A stretch of DNA of 54,694 nt from DASPOF01 sp035626155 (GTDB taxonomy: Bacteria > Desulfobacterota > Binatia > Binatales > Binataceae): the NCBI GenBank assembly GCA_035626155.1, contig DASPOF010000117.1, positions 1 through 54,694 on the forward strand, written 5' to 3'. Position numbers and translations under genes: made by a program. This document shows positions 8,222-16,595 of this stretch, piece after piece. Position 1 is the first letter of the stretch, and each line of letters begins with the position of its first letter. The notes under the pieces are model-generated. The model was given only the letters and a program-made list of their open reading frames with translations. It did no database searches and was not told the DNA's origin.

Positions 8222-9298
8222 TTACTTTGCCGAGCCTTGAACGAAAAACCATAACGAGTCGGTGCCAAGCAGGTCTACGGAAGAGATAATCCCTCCGCCG
8301 CTATCCACCATGCTGACCGCGTTCGCGGTCGCTCCCTTGGAAGACCCGGGGAGGTACGTCTTGTGGCTGGTGTCCGCCGCCGTCGTGCCAAACCACGGAT
8401 CGGTAACATAATTTGCCAGAGTCGCAATGTTCCCGCCGACCTCGGGCGCCTCAACGATCCATTCAGCAGATTCGCCGACAACATAATTGCCGCCGATGGA
8501 AGCCGCGGTGAAGCTGATGCTGATTTGCCAGTTTTGGGTAACATCCGTGTAAACGAGAGTACCGTTCGAGGACTCGCCACCAGACCAGTCCGTGGCGGCT
8601 ACCGTAACCTCGACATAATCGCCCGGATAGAGTGGGTCTCCAACGAGTTCGTACTCGGGCGCCGGTAGCCATTCAATCCACGGGTAATAACTGGTAGCTT
8701 TCGTGCTGCCGTTGCAATAAGCATCAGCGCCCGATCCGGATTGTTCAAGAAGTTTATTCGAAAACCCGTCTATGCCGACCCACTGCGCGGAATAGTCCCA
8801 TCCTCCCGTACAACTTCCGAAAGCCTGTTGAACGGTCGGGATTATCCACGTGCCCGTTACGCTCGTGAACGCGGGTTTCTTGTGAACGACCGCATACCCA
8901 CTCCAATTATAGCTCTGCGACGGTTTTGCGCCCTGAGTTATTTGCAGGCCTTGGATAGGGCGGTGATAAATGTTCGTCGGCACAAGCTGGGGGACGACGC
9001 GATTCAGCGCCGGATTAACTACCTTCGCCCATCTGGCGAAAGCTTCGGCTGGCTCGCCGGGAGCGGGCCGGGGCGGGTATCCGTAGAGTTCCAGATCGGC
9101 TGCCGGCGCCGTCAGCGGATCGAACCCGGCTGGCGGCTGAACGTAAGCGTACACACCGGGGATGTTGGTCTGGACTGCAAAGGGCGAGGGTGACTGGGCA
9201 AACGCCGGTGATGAGGCTAGGAAAAGCCCCAGGGCCGCGATCGTGCCAAGTGCACGCAGCGCTGTGCGGCTCAACAAGTTCGAGGTCCATAGGTTCAT
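8222..9298 (-). CDS. Secreted G1-family glutamic endopeptidase (eqolisin-like)
   Basis: 358 residues with a clear signal peptide (LGTIAALGLFLASSPAFA-Q). A propeptide region (~35-125) precedes the catalytic beta-sandwich: NWSGYAV (~131), then AQWVGIDG with the predicted catalytic glutamine at ~Q172, and AEWIVEAP with the catalytic glutamate at ~E279 or E283. This Gln/Glu pair defines peptidase family G1, first known from fungi and found in fewer bacteria. Such enzymes usually act at acidic pH. The Shine-Dalgarno GGGAGGA lies 6 nt before ATG. It is the first gene of a four-gene minus-strand run of secreted hydrolases. The family call is strong; substrate is unknown. Confidence 0.9.
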   Translation of the reverse strand: MNLWTSNLLSRTALRALGTIAALGLFLASSPAFAQSPSPFAVQTNIPGVYAYVQPPAGFDPLTAPAADLELYGYPPRPAPGEPAEAFARWAKVVNPALNRVVPQLVPTNIYHRPIQGLQITQGAKPSQSYNWSGYAVVHKKPAFTSVTGTWIIPTVQQAFGSCTGGWDYSAQWVGIDGFSNKLLEQSGSGADAYCNGSTKATSYYPWIEWLPAPEYELVGDPLYPGDYVEVTVAATDWSGGESSNGTLVYTDVTQNWQISISFTAASIGGNYVVGESAEWIVEAPEVGGNIATLANYVTDPWFGTTAADTSHKTYLPGSSKGATANAVSMVDSGGGIISSVDLLGTDSLWFFVQGSAK

Positions 9299-9704
9299 CG
9301 CAGTCCTCCCAAAGCCGATCGGGCTTCCGCTAGAGGCTAACCGTCAATCATTAGCGGAGCAATCTGTCCGTATGCGGGAGTGGAAAATGGAAAGCGCATG
9401 AGACTGTAGGTAGCCGCTGCGGAACAGGAACGACCCTGAACGACGCGCGCAGCCGGTCGGCCCCGCCGCCGCCGCATCGCCGGTCCTGTGCGGACTGAGC
9501 CGGGACATCACATCGATTTTTCTGGAGCTTTGTCCTTGGGCACGCATAGCGCTGAAGATGGCAGAGCGCATTCATTCGGCGGGCGCTGCTCCCGTCGGCG
9601 TCAGGCTTCTATTTGCAACTGTTTCCAATGGCAGCATCATGGGAATAACTTCGCGTGAAAGCTGTGATAATTTTTGGGCACAGCGCTTGCGCAATAGACA
9701 GGCA
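9299..9704. other. Divergent intergenic region between peptidase operon and rtcB
   Basis: About 400 bp without a convincing gene; open frames here have no recognisable domain. It must hold the promoters of the minus-strand hydrolase operon and of rtcB. An AT-rich GTGATAATTTTT stretch near 9664-9675 could be a -10 region for rtcB, but no convincing -35 was found at the proper distance. Confidence 0.5.
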
Positions 9705-11141
9705 ATGGAGCTGATCAAGATTCACGACTATCTGTGGGAGATTCCGAGGCAAGGCGCGATGCGCGTGCCGGGGAGGATCTACATCAGCGAACCGATGCTC
9801 CAGGAGATCCGCGACGATCCCGCCCTGACCCAGGTCGCGAACGTCGCCTGCCTGCCGGGGATCGTGGGCTATTCGCTCGCGATGCCCGACATTCATTGGG
9901 GTTACGGCTTCCCCATCGGCGGAGTCGCGGCAGTAGATGAGCAAACCGGTGTGATTTCACCCGGCGGCGTCGGCTATGACATCAACTGCGGAGTGCGCCT
10001 GGCCCGCACCAATCTTCGCTATGAGGAGGTCGCACCCAAGGTCGACCGGCTGGCCGATGCGCTCTTCGAGGCTATCCCGGCCGGGGTAGGCTCCGAGGGC
10101 GCCATCCCCAGCCTCTCGATCGAAGAGCTTCACGAGGTGGTCCGGGAGGGCGCCGAATGGGCGCTGGCCCGCGGTTACGCGACCCGGGAAGACCTCGATC
10201 ACACGGAAGAAGGCGGGCGCTTGCCGATGGCCCAGCCGGGGAAGATCAGCGAATTCGCATATAAGCGTGGCCGCAAGCAGTTAGGGACGCTCGGCTCGGG
10301 CAACCACTTCATGGAGGTCAGCCGCGTCGACCAGATTTACGAGCCGCGCGTCGCGCGAATGCTCGGCCTGGAACTCGGGCAGGTCACGCTGCTGATTCAT
10401 TCCGGCTCCCGCGGGCTGGGCCATCAGACCTGCGACGATTACCTGAGGATCATCGGTCCCGCGATGATGAAATACGGGATCGTTCTCCCGGACCGTCAGT
10501 TGGCCTCCGTGCCAATCCAATCGCCGGAGGGACAGGACTACCTGGGCGCGATGGCGGCGGCGGCGAATTTCGCATGGTGCAATCGCCAGGTCATGATGTC
10601 GCTCGCGACAAACGCCTTCATGGCGGCGCTCGGGGTCAGCCCGAGCGAGTTGGGCCTTAAGCTCATCTACGACGTTTGCCACAACATCGCGAAATTCGAG
10701 GAGCACGTCGTCGATGGGACGAAACGACGCCTATGCGTGCATCGCAAGGGCGCCACTCGCGCCTTCGGCCCGGGGCATCCGGCACTTCCCGAGGCGTATC
10801 GGCCTCTGGGGCAGCCCGTCCTGATTCCGGGCGATATGGGGCGATATTCGTTCCTGCTCATCGGCCTTGAAGGAGCGATGCGCGAGACGTTCGGATCCTC
10901 GTGTCACGGAGCGGGCCGGCTGATGAGCCGGACAAAGGCGAAGCGCGAGACGCGCGGCCGCGACCTTATCGCCGAACTCCGGGCACTGGGCGTAACAATT
11001 CGGTCGCAGACACGAGCGGGAGTGGCCGAGGAGATGCCGGCGTCCTACAAGGACGTCGCCGATGTCGTGGAGGTGCTCGAGGCCGCTAAAGTCACCCAAA
11101 GGGTCGTCAGGCTCAAGCCCTTTGCGGTGATCAAGGGCTGA
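9705..11141 (+). CDS. rtcB: RNA-splicing ligase RtcB
   Basis: 478 residues from ATG 9705; the frame is open further upstream, but homology to RtcB begins at MELIKIHDYLWEIP. Conserved RtcB motifs: PDIHWGYGFPIGGVAA, GGVGYDINCGVRL (Asp and Cys of the Mn2+ site), LGSGNHFMEV, HSGSRGLGHQ, a C-terminal GSSCHGAGRLMSR segment and VTQRVVRLKP. RtcB joins RNA 3'-phosphate or 2',3'-cyclic phosphate ends to 5'-OH ends using GTP and Mn2+, in tRNA splicing or RNA repair. No archease or rtcA gene is adjacent. Instead a THUMP-domain gene follows 81 nt downstream, hinting at a tRNA-centred role. Confidence 0.96.
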   Translation: MELIKIHDYLWEIPRQGAMRVPGRIYISEPMLQEIRDDPALTQVANVACLPGIVGYSLAMPDIHWGYGFPIGGVAAVDEQTGVISPGGVGYDINCGVRLARTNLRYEEVAPKVDRLADALFEAIPAGVGSEGAIPSLSIEELHEVVREGAEWALARGYATREDLDHTEEGGRLPMAQPGKISEFAYKRGRKQLGTLGSGNHFMEVSRVDQIYEPRVARMLGLELGQVTLLIHSGSRGLGHQTCDDYLRIIGPAMMKYGIVLPDRQLASVPIQSPEGQDYLGAMAAAANFAWCNRQVMMSLATNAFMAALGVSPSELGLKLIYDVCHNIAKFEEHVVDGTKRRLCVHRKGATRAFGPGHPALPEAYRPLGQPVLIPGDMGRYSFLLIGLEGAMRETFGSSCHGAGRLMSRTKAKRETRGRDLIAELRALGVTIRSQTRAGVAEEMPASYKDVADVVEVLEAAKVTQRVVRLKPFAVIKG

Positions 11142-11222
11142 GCGCAGCAAGAACCGCGCACGAACGGCCTCGATTTCCAAAGCGGCTCGGCCTCCTCGCC
11201 ACGCCGCAAGCTGGCAAGGACG

Positions 11223-11777
11223 ATGGACCTCCTGGTTTCGTACTATTGGAATCATTTCTCCCGCGCGCGGCGCGAAGCGGCTTTCGTCCTGCGCAAGTTC
11301 GGGGATCCAGCGCCGCAGATCGAACGAACCGGGGTGATCGGCATCGCCGTCGTTCATACCTCGCTGAACAATCGCGACGTGATCCGGAAATGCAAAGAGT
11401 TGTTCAAGGCCGGCTTTGCGTTTCGATTCGCCATCAAGTGGGTACCAGCCGATTTCTGGTGCGAGACCTCGCTGGACTCGATCAAGAAAGTGATCGATGA
11501 AAACGTCGTGGCTGGAATCGGCGAGCACGAAACCTGGGGGATGAAGGTCGAGAAGCGGCGCTGGCAGAAATATCACACGATCGAGATCATCGAGCACCTC
11601 GCTGCGGGCATCAGCCGCAAGGTTAATCTGAGCAACCCCGACAAATTGATCCGCGTTGACGTTCTGGGAGAAAAGACCGCCATTTCTCTGTTGAAGCCGG
11701 GCGAGACATTTTCCACCACCGCCGCGATGACGAATGCTCATCACTCTGATGCTTCCGGCTTGTGTCTCCGGAAGTGA
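11223..11777 (+). CDS. THUMP-domain protein (Tan1-like RNA-binding)
   Basis: 184 residues with no signal peptide. The body (LLVSYYWNHFSRARREAAFVLRKFGD, then IGIAVVHTSLNNRDVIRKCKELF, FAIKWVPADFWC and the C-terminal VNLSNPDKLIRVDVLGEKTAISLL) resembles the THUMP RNA-binding fold of archaeal and eukaryotic Tan1/THUMPD1 proteins, where the NPD..I.V.V.G core is typical. Such proteins bind tRNA and assist its modification (ac4C12 for Tan1 with its acetyltransferase). Position directly after rtcB suggests tRNA processing or repair; no modification enzyme is fused or adjacent. A short AAGGA lies just before the ATG. The family call is by motif; the function is inference. Confidence 0.7.
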   Translation: MDLLVSYYWNHFSRARREAAFVLRKFGDPAPQIERTGVIGIAVVHTSLNNRDVIRKCKELFKAGFAFRFAIKWVPADFWCETSLDSIKKVIDENVVAGIGEHETWGMKVEKRRWQKYHTIEIIEHLAAGISRKVNLSNPDKLIRVDVLGEKTAISLLKPGETFSTTAAMTNAHHSDASGLCLRK

Positions 11778-11948
11778 CAGCCTGAGGCATCGCTGTTTCC
11801 TTTGGCATTATCGCCGAGAAGGCCGTGTGGCGCTTTCGATTGCGACCCGACTCATCTTCGCGCTTTCGCCACCATCCTGCCACGGTGCGTGACGGCTCGC
11901 TATTTGCACATTCAGCTTGCTGGAAAAGCTTAAACGGGAGGTGCGGCC

Positions 11949-12401
11949 ATGAAAAACTTGAAGGCAGGAGACATCATGGTTCGACCCGTGGTAACTGCAA
12001 CGAAGAGGGCTTCGGCCAGGGATTTGGGCCTGCAGGTTCTCAACGGGTTTTATAGCGGGATCCCGATAGCTGATGACAACGGGCGGGTCATCGGGATGGT
12101 CACGGAATTCGACCTTCTCAAGGCCGCCAGCGAGGGCAAGGACCTGCTCAAGACGACCGCGGCCGAGATAATGAGCCGCGATGAGGTCATCACCGCCGAG
12201 GTGGATACTCCGGTCGCCGATCTGCTGAAAACCATGGTCGAGAGGAACATCATCCGCGTGCCGATAATGGACAAGGGCGAGATCGTGGGTGTGGTTGCAA
12301 GGTGTGACGTGCTGAAGGCTATGATCGAGCCTGAGTTCGTCACGTACGCGCTCGGTACGCGGCGTTTCTGGCGACGATTGGTGCCCAAGGCGGCAGCTTG
12401 A
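11949..12401 (+). CDS. CBS-domain pair protein
   Basis: 150 residues made almost wholly of two CBS motifs: ~1-62 (AGDIMVRPVVTA ... GIPIADDNGRVIGMVTEFDLL) and ~72-130 (AAEIMSRDEVITAEVDTPVADLL ... RVPIMDKGEIVGVVARCDVL). The tail is basic (TRRFWRRLVPKAAA). Tandem CBS pairs bind adenosyl nucleotides (AMP, ATP, SAM) and usually act as sensory or regulatory modules; stand-alone pairs often have unknown partners. A strong Shine-Dalgarno GGGAGGTG (11936-11943) precedes the ATG by 5 nt. It lies 171 bp after the THUMP gene and is probably transcribed separately. Confidence 0.9.
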   Translation: MKNLKAGDIMVRPVVTATKRASARDLGLQVLNGFYSGIPIADDNGRVIGMVTEFDLLKAASEGKDLLKTTAAEIMSRDEVITAEVDTPVADLLKTMVERNIIRVPIMDKGEIVGVVARCDVLKAMIEPEFVTYALGTRRFWRRLVPKAAA

Positions 12402-12658
12402 CCGGTACGTCGCGCGACTCGCCTCAAGACCGCTGCGAGGTGATCGCGGTTCTGCCTGAAGGTGGCGGCGTATAACGATCGGGTGTAAGGAGCACCGCGG
12501 GCTGCGCCGGCGCGAAGCGCTGAAGTGTGGGTCTGCCGCGAGAAGGGGCAAAGTCGCAGCGTTCGCCGCGATGCTATAGTGCAATTTCGGCGGCGATCTG
12601 GTAGTCATTACCCTTCTCTTGCGCAGACCCGAATATGGGCCGGTGAGCTGAGGCTCGA

Positions 12659-13819
12659 ATGCGCCCGGGCGTGATCGTTGTTTACCACCTCGCGGTCCAA
12701 CTCCCTTTTGCCGGGATCATCTGGCAATTGCTCCATCATCTAATCGGCTTTCAGCGTCTCGGGTTCGATGTGCATTACATTGAAGACACCGGCGGATGGG
12801 TCTACGACCAGGCCGGCGAAACTTTTATTTCCGATCCCGCGCGCAATCTGGCCCTGGTCAGGAGAGCGCTGGATCGCCATGGCTTCCATGGCAGCATCGC
12901 GTTTCGCGACAAAAGCGGCCAGTATTTGGGCGCATCGGAGGCCGCTTGCATGAGGCTCGTGCGCGACGCCGATGCCGTCATCAATTTGTGCGGAGCATTG
13001 AATCCCGCCGAGGAACACGCTGGCGCTCGTTGCATGGTGTACCTGGGGACCGACCCGGGCGAGTTCCAGATCGAGTTGGAGCAAAGCGATCCCGCCGCGA
13101 TCCGGTACGCCGAGGCGCACGACGTGTTCTTTACATACGCCTACAACCTGGGAACCCCGGACTGCCTATTGCCGGCGGGCGGATTACAATGGAAACCGAC
13201 CAGACCGCCCGTACTACTCGACTATTGGGCGCAATTCTGCGGTGCACCCGACTCGGGCGTCTTCACGACCGTCGCGACCTGGCAGAACAAAGGGAAGGAC
13301 GCACTAATCAAGGGAGAAAAATATTCCTGGTCAAAAGATATCAACTTCATGAAAATGCTCGAAGTGCCGAATGCATCCGGCCAGGAAATCGAATTGGCGA
13401 CCGATCTCGCGAGCGGTGCGGATTACGAACGCATGAAATCCGCGGGCCTGCGGCTTCGCTCAGCGACCTCCATCTCGCTCGAGCCGGACGAGTACCGAAA
13501 CTACGTTGGCTTATCCAGAGGCGAGTTCAGTGTGGCGAAAGATATTGTCGCGCGAACGCACTCAGGCTGGTTCAGCGACCGCTCAGCTTGTTACCTGGCC
13601 TCCGGCCGCCCGGTTGTGATCCAATCCACCGGGTTCGAGCGCTTGCTTCCCACCGGCGCCGGCTTGTTCCACTTTGACAACGCCGAGGAGGCGGCCGCCG
13701 CGATACGATCGATCAACAGCGATTACGTCCGTCATTGCCGCGGCGCGCGCGAAATCGCGCAGGAATACTTTGATGCGGAAAAGCTCCTCAAAGAAATCGT
13801 CGAGGCCGCCGGCCTGTAG
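12659..13819 (+). CDS. Glycosyltransferase, GT-B type (family uncertain)
   Basis: 386 residues without signal peptide or membrane segment. An N-terminal half starting GVIVVYHLAVQLPFAGIIWQLLHHLIGFQRLGFDVHYIED is followed by a C-terminal half with RTHSGWFSDRSACYLASGRPVVIQSTGFERLLPTGAGLFHFDNAEEAAAAI. The latter resembles the nucleotide-sugar-binding half of GT-B enzymes and CgeB-like proteins (glycine-rich turn, conserved E, 'GLF.F....EA'). Donor and acceptor are unknown. GAGG lies about 6 nt before the ATG. The next gene, a multi-pass acyltransferase, follows after 24 nt, so the two may decorate the same surface glycan; that is inference. Confidence 0.65.
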   Translation: MRPGVIVVYHLAVQLPFAGIIWQLLHHLIGFQRLGFDVHYIEDTGGWVYDQAGETFISDPARNLALVRRALDRHGFHGSIAFRDKSGQYLGASEAACMRLVRDADAVINLCGALNPAEEHAGARCMVYLGTDPGEFQIELEQSDPAAIRYAEAHDVFFTYAYNLGTPDCLLPAGGLQWKPTRPPVLLDYWAQFCGAPDSGVFTTVATWQNKGKDALIKGEKYSWSKDINFMKMLEVPNASGQEIELATDLASGADYERMKSAGLRLRSATSISLEPDEYRNYVGLSRGEFSVAKDIVARTHSGWFSDRSACYLASGRPVVIQSTGFERLLPTGAGLFHFDNAEEAAAAIRSINSDYVRHCRGAREIAQEYFDAEKLLKEIVEAAGL

Positions 13820-13843
13820 CTTATCGCGAAGGTTTCGCTCCCG

Positions 13844-14974
13844 ATGACTGTCGCCTCAGCAATCGCGGATTCCGAATCACGGACCGGCAGCCCGCGGTTG
13901 GCGTCGCTCGATGCCCTTCGCGGGTTCGACATGTTCTGGATCATCGGCGCCGCAAGCCTCGTCACCGGACTGCGAAATGTCAGCAACAGGGGGGTCATCC
14001 GGTTTGTTGCAGATCAGTTGGAGCACAGCGCGTGGGCCGGGTTTCACTTCGAAGATCTGATTTTCCCGCTATTCATTTTCATCGTTGGCATATCGACCGT
14101 ATTTTCTCTGACCCGGAGCATCGAGCAGGCGGGGCGCAATGCAGCATTGAAACGAATTTTCCGCCGCGCAGTTCTGCTCTATTTGCTCGGCATCCTCTAC
14201 TACGGAGGCTTCTCGACCCCGCTTCGGGATATTCGGCTGCTCGGCGTGCTCCAGCGGATTGCGCTGTGCTATTTCTTTTCAGCGCTCCTGTTTTGTTACG
14301 TGCCGCCCCGGCGGCTGATCGCCGTCTGCGTTCTGCTGCTGATAGGATATTGGGCGCTGATGACCTTCGTCCCTGTGCCCGGCGCCGGCAGCGGAAATTT
14401 CGCCGAAGGGAAAAACCTGGCGAACTATATTGACCACCAATATCTTCCCCTGCGGAAGTATGACGGCGATCACGACCCGGAGGGCCTGCTGAGCACTCTG
14501 CCCGCCGTCGCGACCTGTCTGCTGGGAGTGTTCGCCGGTTTGCTGCTCGCCAGCAAGACGATGTCCGATCGGGCCAAAGTGACTTATCTGGCCGGCGCCG
14601 GGGTTGCAGCCATCGCGCTCGGGTGGCTTTGGGGACTGCAATTTCCGGTCATAAAGAAAATCTGGACGTCCTCATATGTGCTCGTCGCCGGCGGCTATAG
14701 TGCGATCCTGATGGCACTCTTCTACCAGGTATTGGACGTCTGGAAATACCAAAAGTGGGCGCAGCCTTTCATCTGGATCGGAATGAATCCGATCACGATT
14801 TATATGGCGGTCAATTTGGTTGATTTCGGAGCAATCGCAAAACTCTTCGTTGGCGGCGACATCAACCGCTATTTCGGGGCATATGGCTATCTCGTGATCG
14901 TCGCAATGAGCATGACGCTCGAGCTCTGGCTGGTCTATTTCCTTTATCGTCGAAGAATATTCTTGCGCCTCTGA
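13844..14974 (+). CDS. HGSNAT/DUF5009-like membrane acyltransferase
   Basis: 376 residues with about ten hydrophobic segments. The N-terminus carries the family signature SLDALRGFDMFWIIG, followed by HSAWAGFHFEDLIFPLFIFIVGIS, LLYLLGILYYGGF, RLLGVLQRIALCYFFSALLF and GMNPITIYMAV. This is the pattern of the heparan-alpha-glucosaminide N-acetyltransferase and bacterial NagX/DUF5009 family, which carry acyl groups across membranes to sugars. The conserved His lies in the EHSAWAGF loop. It is encoded 24 nt downstream of the glycosyltransferase gene and probably co-transcribed. The acceptor sugar is unknown. Confidence 0.82.
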   Translation: MTVASAIADSESRTGSPRLASLDALRGFDMFWIIGAASLVTGLRNVSNRGVIRFVADQLEHSAWAGFHFEDLIFPLFIFIVGISTVFSLTRSIEQAGRNAALKRIFRRAVLLYLLGILYYGGFSTPLRDIRLLGVLQRIALCYFFSALLFCYVPPRRLIAVCVLLLIGYWALMTFVPVPGAGSGNFAEGKNLANYIDHQYLPLRKYDGDHDPEGLLSTLPAVATCLLGVFAGLLLASKTMSDRAKVTYLAGAGVAAIALGWLWGLQFPVIKKIWTSSYVLVAGGYSAILMALFYQVLDVWKYQKWAQPFIWIGMNPITIYMAVNLVDFGAIAKLFVGGDINRYFGAYGYLVIVAMSMTLELWLVYFLYRRRIFLRL

Positions 14975-15026
14975 GCCGGCCTTTACCGGCCTCTCACTTG
15001 GTATTGAACCCTGTCCTTGCGGAATA

Positions 15027-16043
15027 TCAGCGCTCGCGTCCGAGCAGCGCCACGGTTTCAGTCCGCACCGCCGCCTGGCCGTTAATCGATGTCGTGGCGC
15101 TGATGAAATAGGTCACAGTGTCATCGGCATTCAGAGTGCAGCGCGCCGAACCTTTGACCACATAGTTCGGCATCGTCGGGTCCCCGGACTTAACCTCCAT
15201 GAGAATTTGCGCGCCGGTCGCGCTGAGCGGCTTGTAGCTAAACCAATAATCGACGCTGGCGGCGCGCGTATACCGAGCACCTTCGCGTTTGGCGCTGGCA
15301 TCGATTACGTGCAGCGCGCCGCCCTGCACAGTCACACACAAGCGTATCCGGTCGCTGTGATAGCCGAAATTGGAAGCGCTCGGCGAAAGGGCCTGCCACG
15401 CGAGCGGCCTCTCGGCCGTCGTGCCCTGCCAGCATCCCAGGAATCGCGCCGAGAGACGGCCAATCTGCGGCAGTTCGAGCTCGTTCTGGCTCGCCATCCT
15501 TGGGGGCGTCAGGCCGCCGCTCACGCTGATCCGATTCTGAATCGCGATCGGCGAGCCGCGCAGAAAATCTCTCACCTGCTGCTCGGCCTGATCCTTGACC
15601 GCCTGGTAAGCAAGCTGCCCGGTCAGCACCGCCGTCCGCGCGCCTTTCTCGTCGACGAACACCTGCGCGCTGACTGAACTTAAACGTTGAGAGTGAAGGA
15701 AGTCGGTAATCCTGCGGCTTTGTTCGCGATCGACTTTTCGACGCGATGAATTGCGCGGCGCCTCCAACACTGAGCTTTGGCCGGCCGGCGCAACGGCCTG
15801 CGCTTGCGCATCGCTTTGGGGTGTCGGGGTCGCCTCGGAAGCCGCCACGTGATGCGCCGTAAACGACGCGATCAGGAAGCTCAGCCCGATCAGGAGTAAT
15901 CGCGCCAGTCTCAGGCGCGCGGGCGCGACGCACAGGCCGGCGCCCTCGCGGCGCCGCCGCCGCGGGGCGGCCAGCACCGTCCCGAGGTTCGGGTTGTCGT
16001 TCGCTACCGTCTGAACTACCCGGCCAAAGAGTTGGCGCGACAC
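15027..16043 (-). CDS. Exported protein with BON-like segment, function unknown
   Basis: 338 residues. A basic N-terminus precedes one hydrophobic segment at ~43-65 (LARLLLIGLSFLIASFTAHHVAA), then a low-complexity Ala/Gln/Pro linker. Residues ~105-155 (RRITDFLHSQRLSSVSAQVFVDEKGARTAVLTGQLAYQAVKDQAEQQVRDFL) have the alternating strand/helix pattern of BON or secretin-like domains. The C-terminal half (FLGCWQGTT ... SDRIRLCVTV ... TVTYFISATTSING) looks like a beta-rich lipocalin-type fold with two cysteines, unassigned. It is convergent with the membrane acyltransferase gene; the CinA-family gene lies upstream on the same strand. I do not recognise a family for the whole protein. Confidence 0.7.
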   Translation of the reverse strand: MSRQLFGRVVQTVANDNPNLGTVLAAPRRRRREGAGLCVAPARLRLARLLLIGLSFLIASFTAHHVAASEATPTPQSDAQAQAVAPAGQSSVLEAPRNSSRRKVDREQSRRITDFLHSQRLSSVSAQVFVDEKGARTAVLTGQLAYQAVKDQAEQQVRDFLRGSPIAIQNRISVSGGLTPPRMASQNELELPQIGRLSARFLGCWQGTTAERPLAWQALSPSASNFGYHSDRIRLCVTVQGGALHVIDASAKREGARYTRAASVDYWFSYKPLSATGAQILMEVKSGDPTMPNYVVKGSARCTLNADDTVTYFISATTSINGQAAVRTETVALLGRER

Positions 16044-16080
16044 ACTTCGAATCGTATCGCGCGCGAACGAGATCCGCGAT

Positions 16081-16563
16081 CTATTTTTTCAGAATCTGCT
16101 CGAACAAATCGAGGGCCGCCGCAGCGAAGGAGCGCATGTTGGCCACGCGATCCGCGCTGCCGGTCTCGATCACGATTGAGCGCTCGCTCGGCCCGACGAC
16201 CGCGATCGCCGTCTTGCCCGGCGCGTCGCCGTAGCGGCTCCCGGTCGGGCCCGCCGCGCCCATCTCCGAGATCGCCCACGTCGGCGACAAGAGCCGATGC
16301 ACCGCGCGCGCCAGCGCTAGCGCCGTCGGCTCCGTCAGGCCGCGCATCCCGGCGAAATTCTCATCGGTCATGTTCAGCAGGCCGCGCATCGACTGGCGCG
16401 TGTAGGTGACGCTCGCGCCGATGAAATATGCCGATGCGCCCGGCACGCTCAGCATCGATGCGGAGATGAGACCGCCCGCGGACGACTCCGCGACCGCGAG
16501 CGTCTCCTTGCGCTGCTTGAGAATCGCGCCGATTCGCTCCGCGCGCGAAAGCAGCTCCTGCAT
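16081..16563 (-). CDS. CinA-family nicotinamide-nucleotide amidohydrolase (PncC-like)
   Basis: 160 residues, the size of a stand-alone CinA C-terminal domain. Motifs: TLAVAESSAGGLISASMLSVPGAS, a YTRQSMRGLL loop, and GAAGPTGSRYGDAPGKTAIAVVG near the end. PncC converts nicotinamide mononucleotide to nicotinate mononucleotide in pyridine nucleotide recycling; some family members have uncertain roles. The ATG at 16563 is preferred over the GTG at 16566 since GGAGGT lies 4 nt before it. It is separated from the downstream-facing acyl-CoA dehydrogenase gene by only 32 nt, so co-transcription is likely though functionally unexplained. Confidence 0.85.
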   Translation of the reverse strand: MQELLSRAERIGAILKQRKETLAVAESSAGGLISASMLSVPGASAYFIGASVTYTRQSMRGLLNMTDENFAGMRGLTEPTALALARAVHRLLSPTWAISEMGAAGPTGSRYGDAPGKTAIAVVGPSERSIVIETGSADRVANMRSFAAAALDLFEQILKK

Positions 16564-16595
16564 CACGACCTCCGCCGCCGGCCGGCGCCGGGCGC

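Noticed and set aside
9558..9704. N-terminal extension of rtcB
   Set aside because: RtcB similarity starts at the ATG at 9705; the 49 upstream codons have no conserved features.
14975..15026. GCCGG-CCTTTA-CCGGC stem between convergent genes as terminator
   Set aside because: Five-base-pair stem without U-run; too weak to list as a feature.
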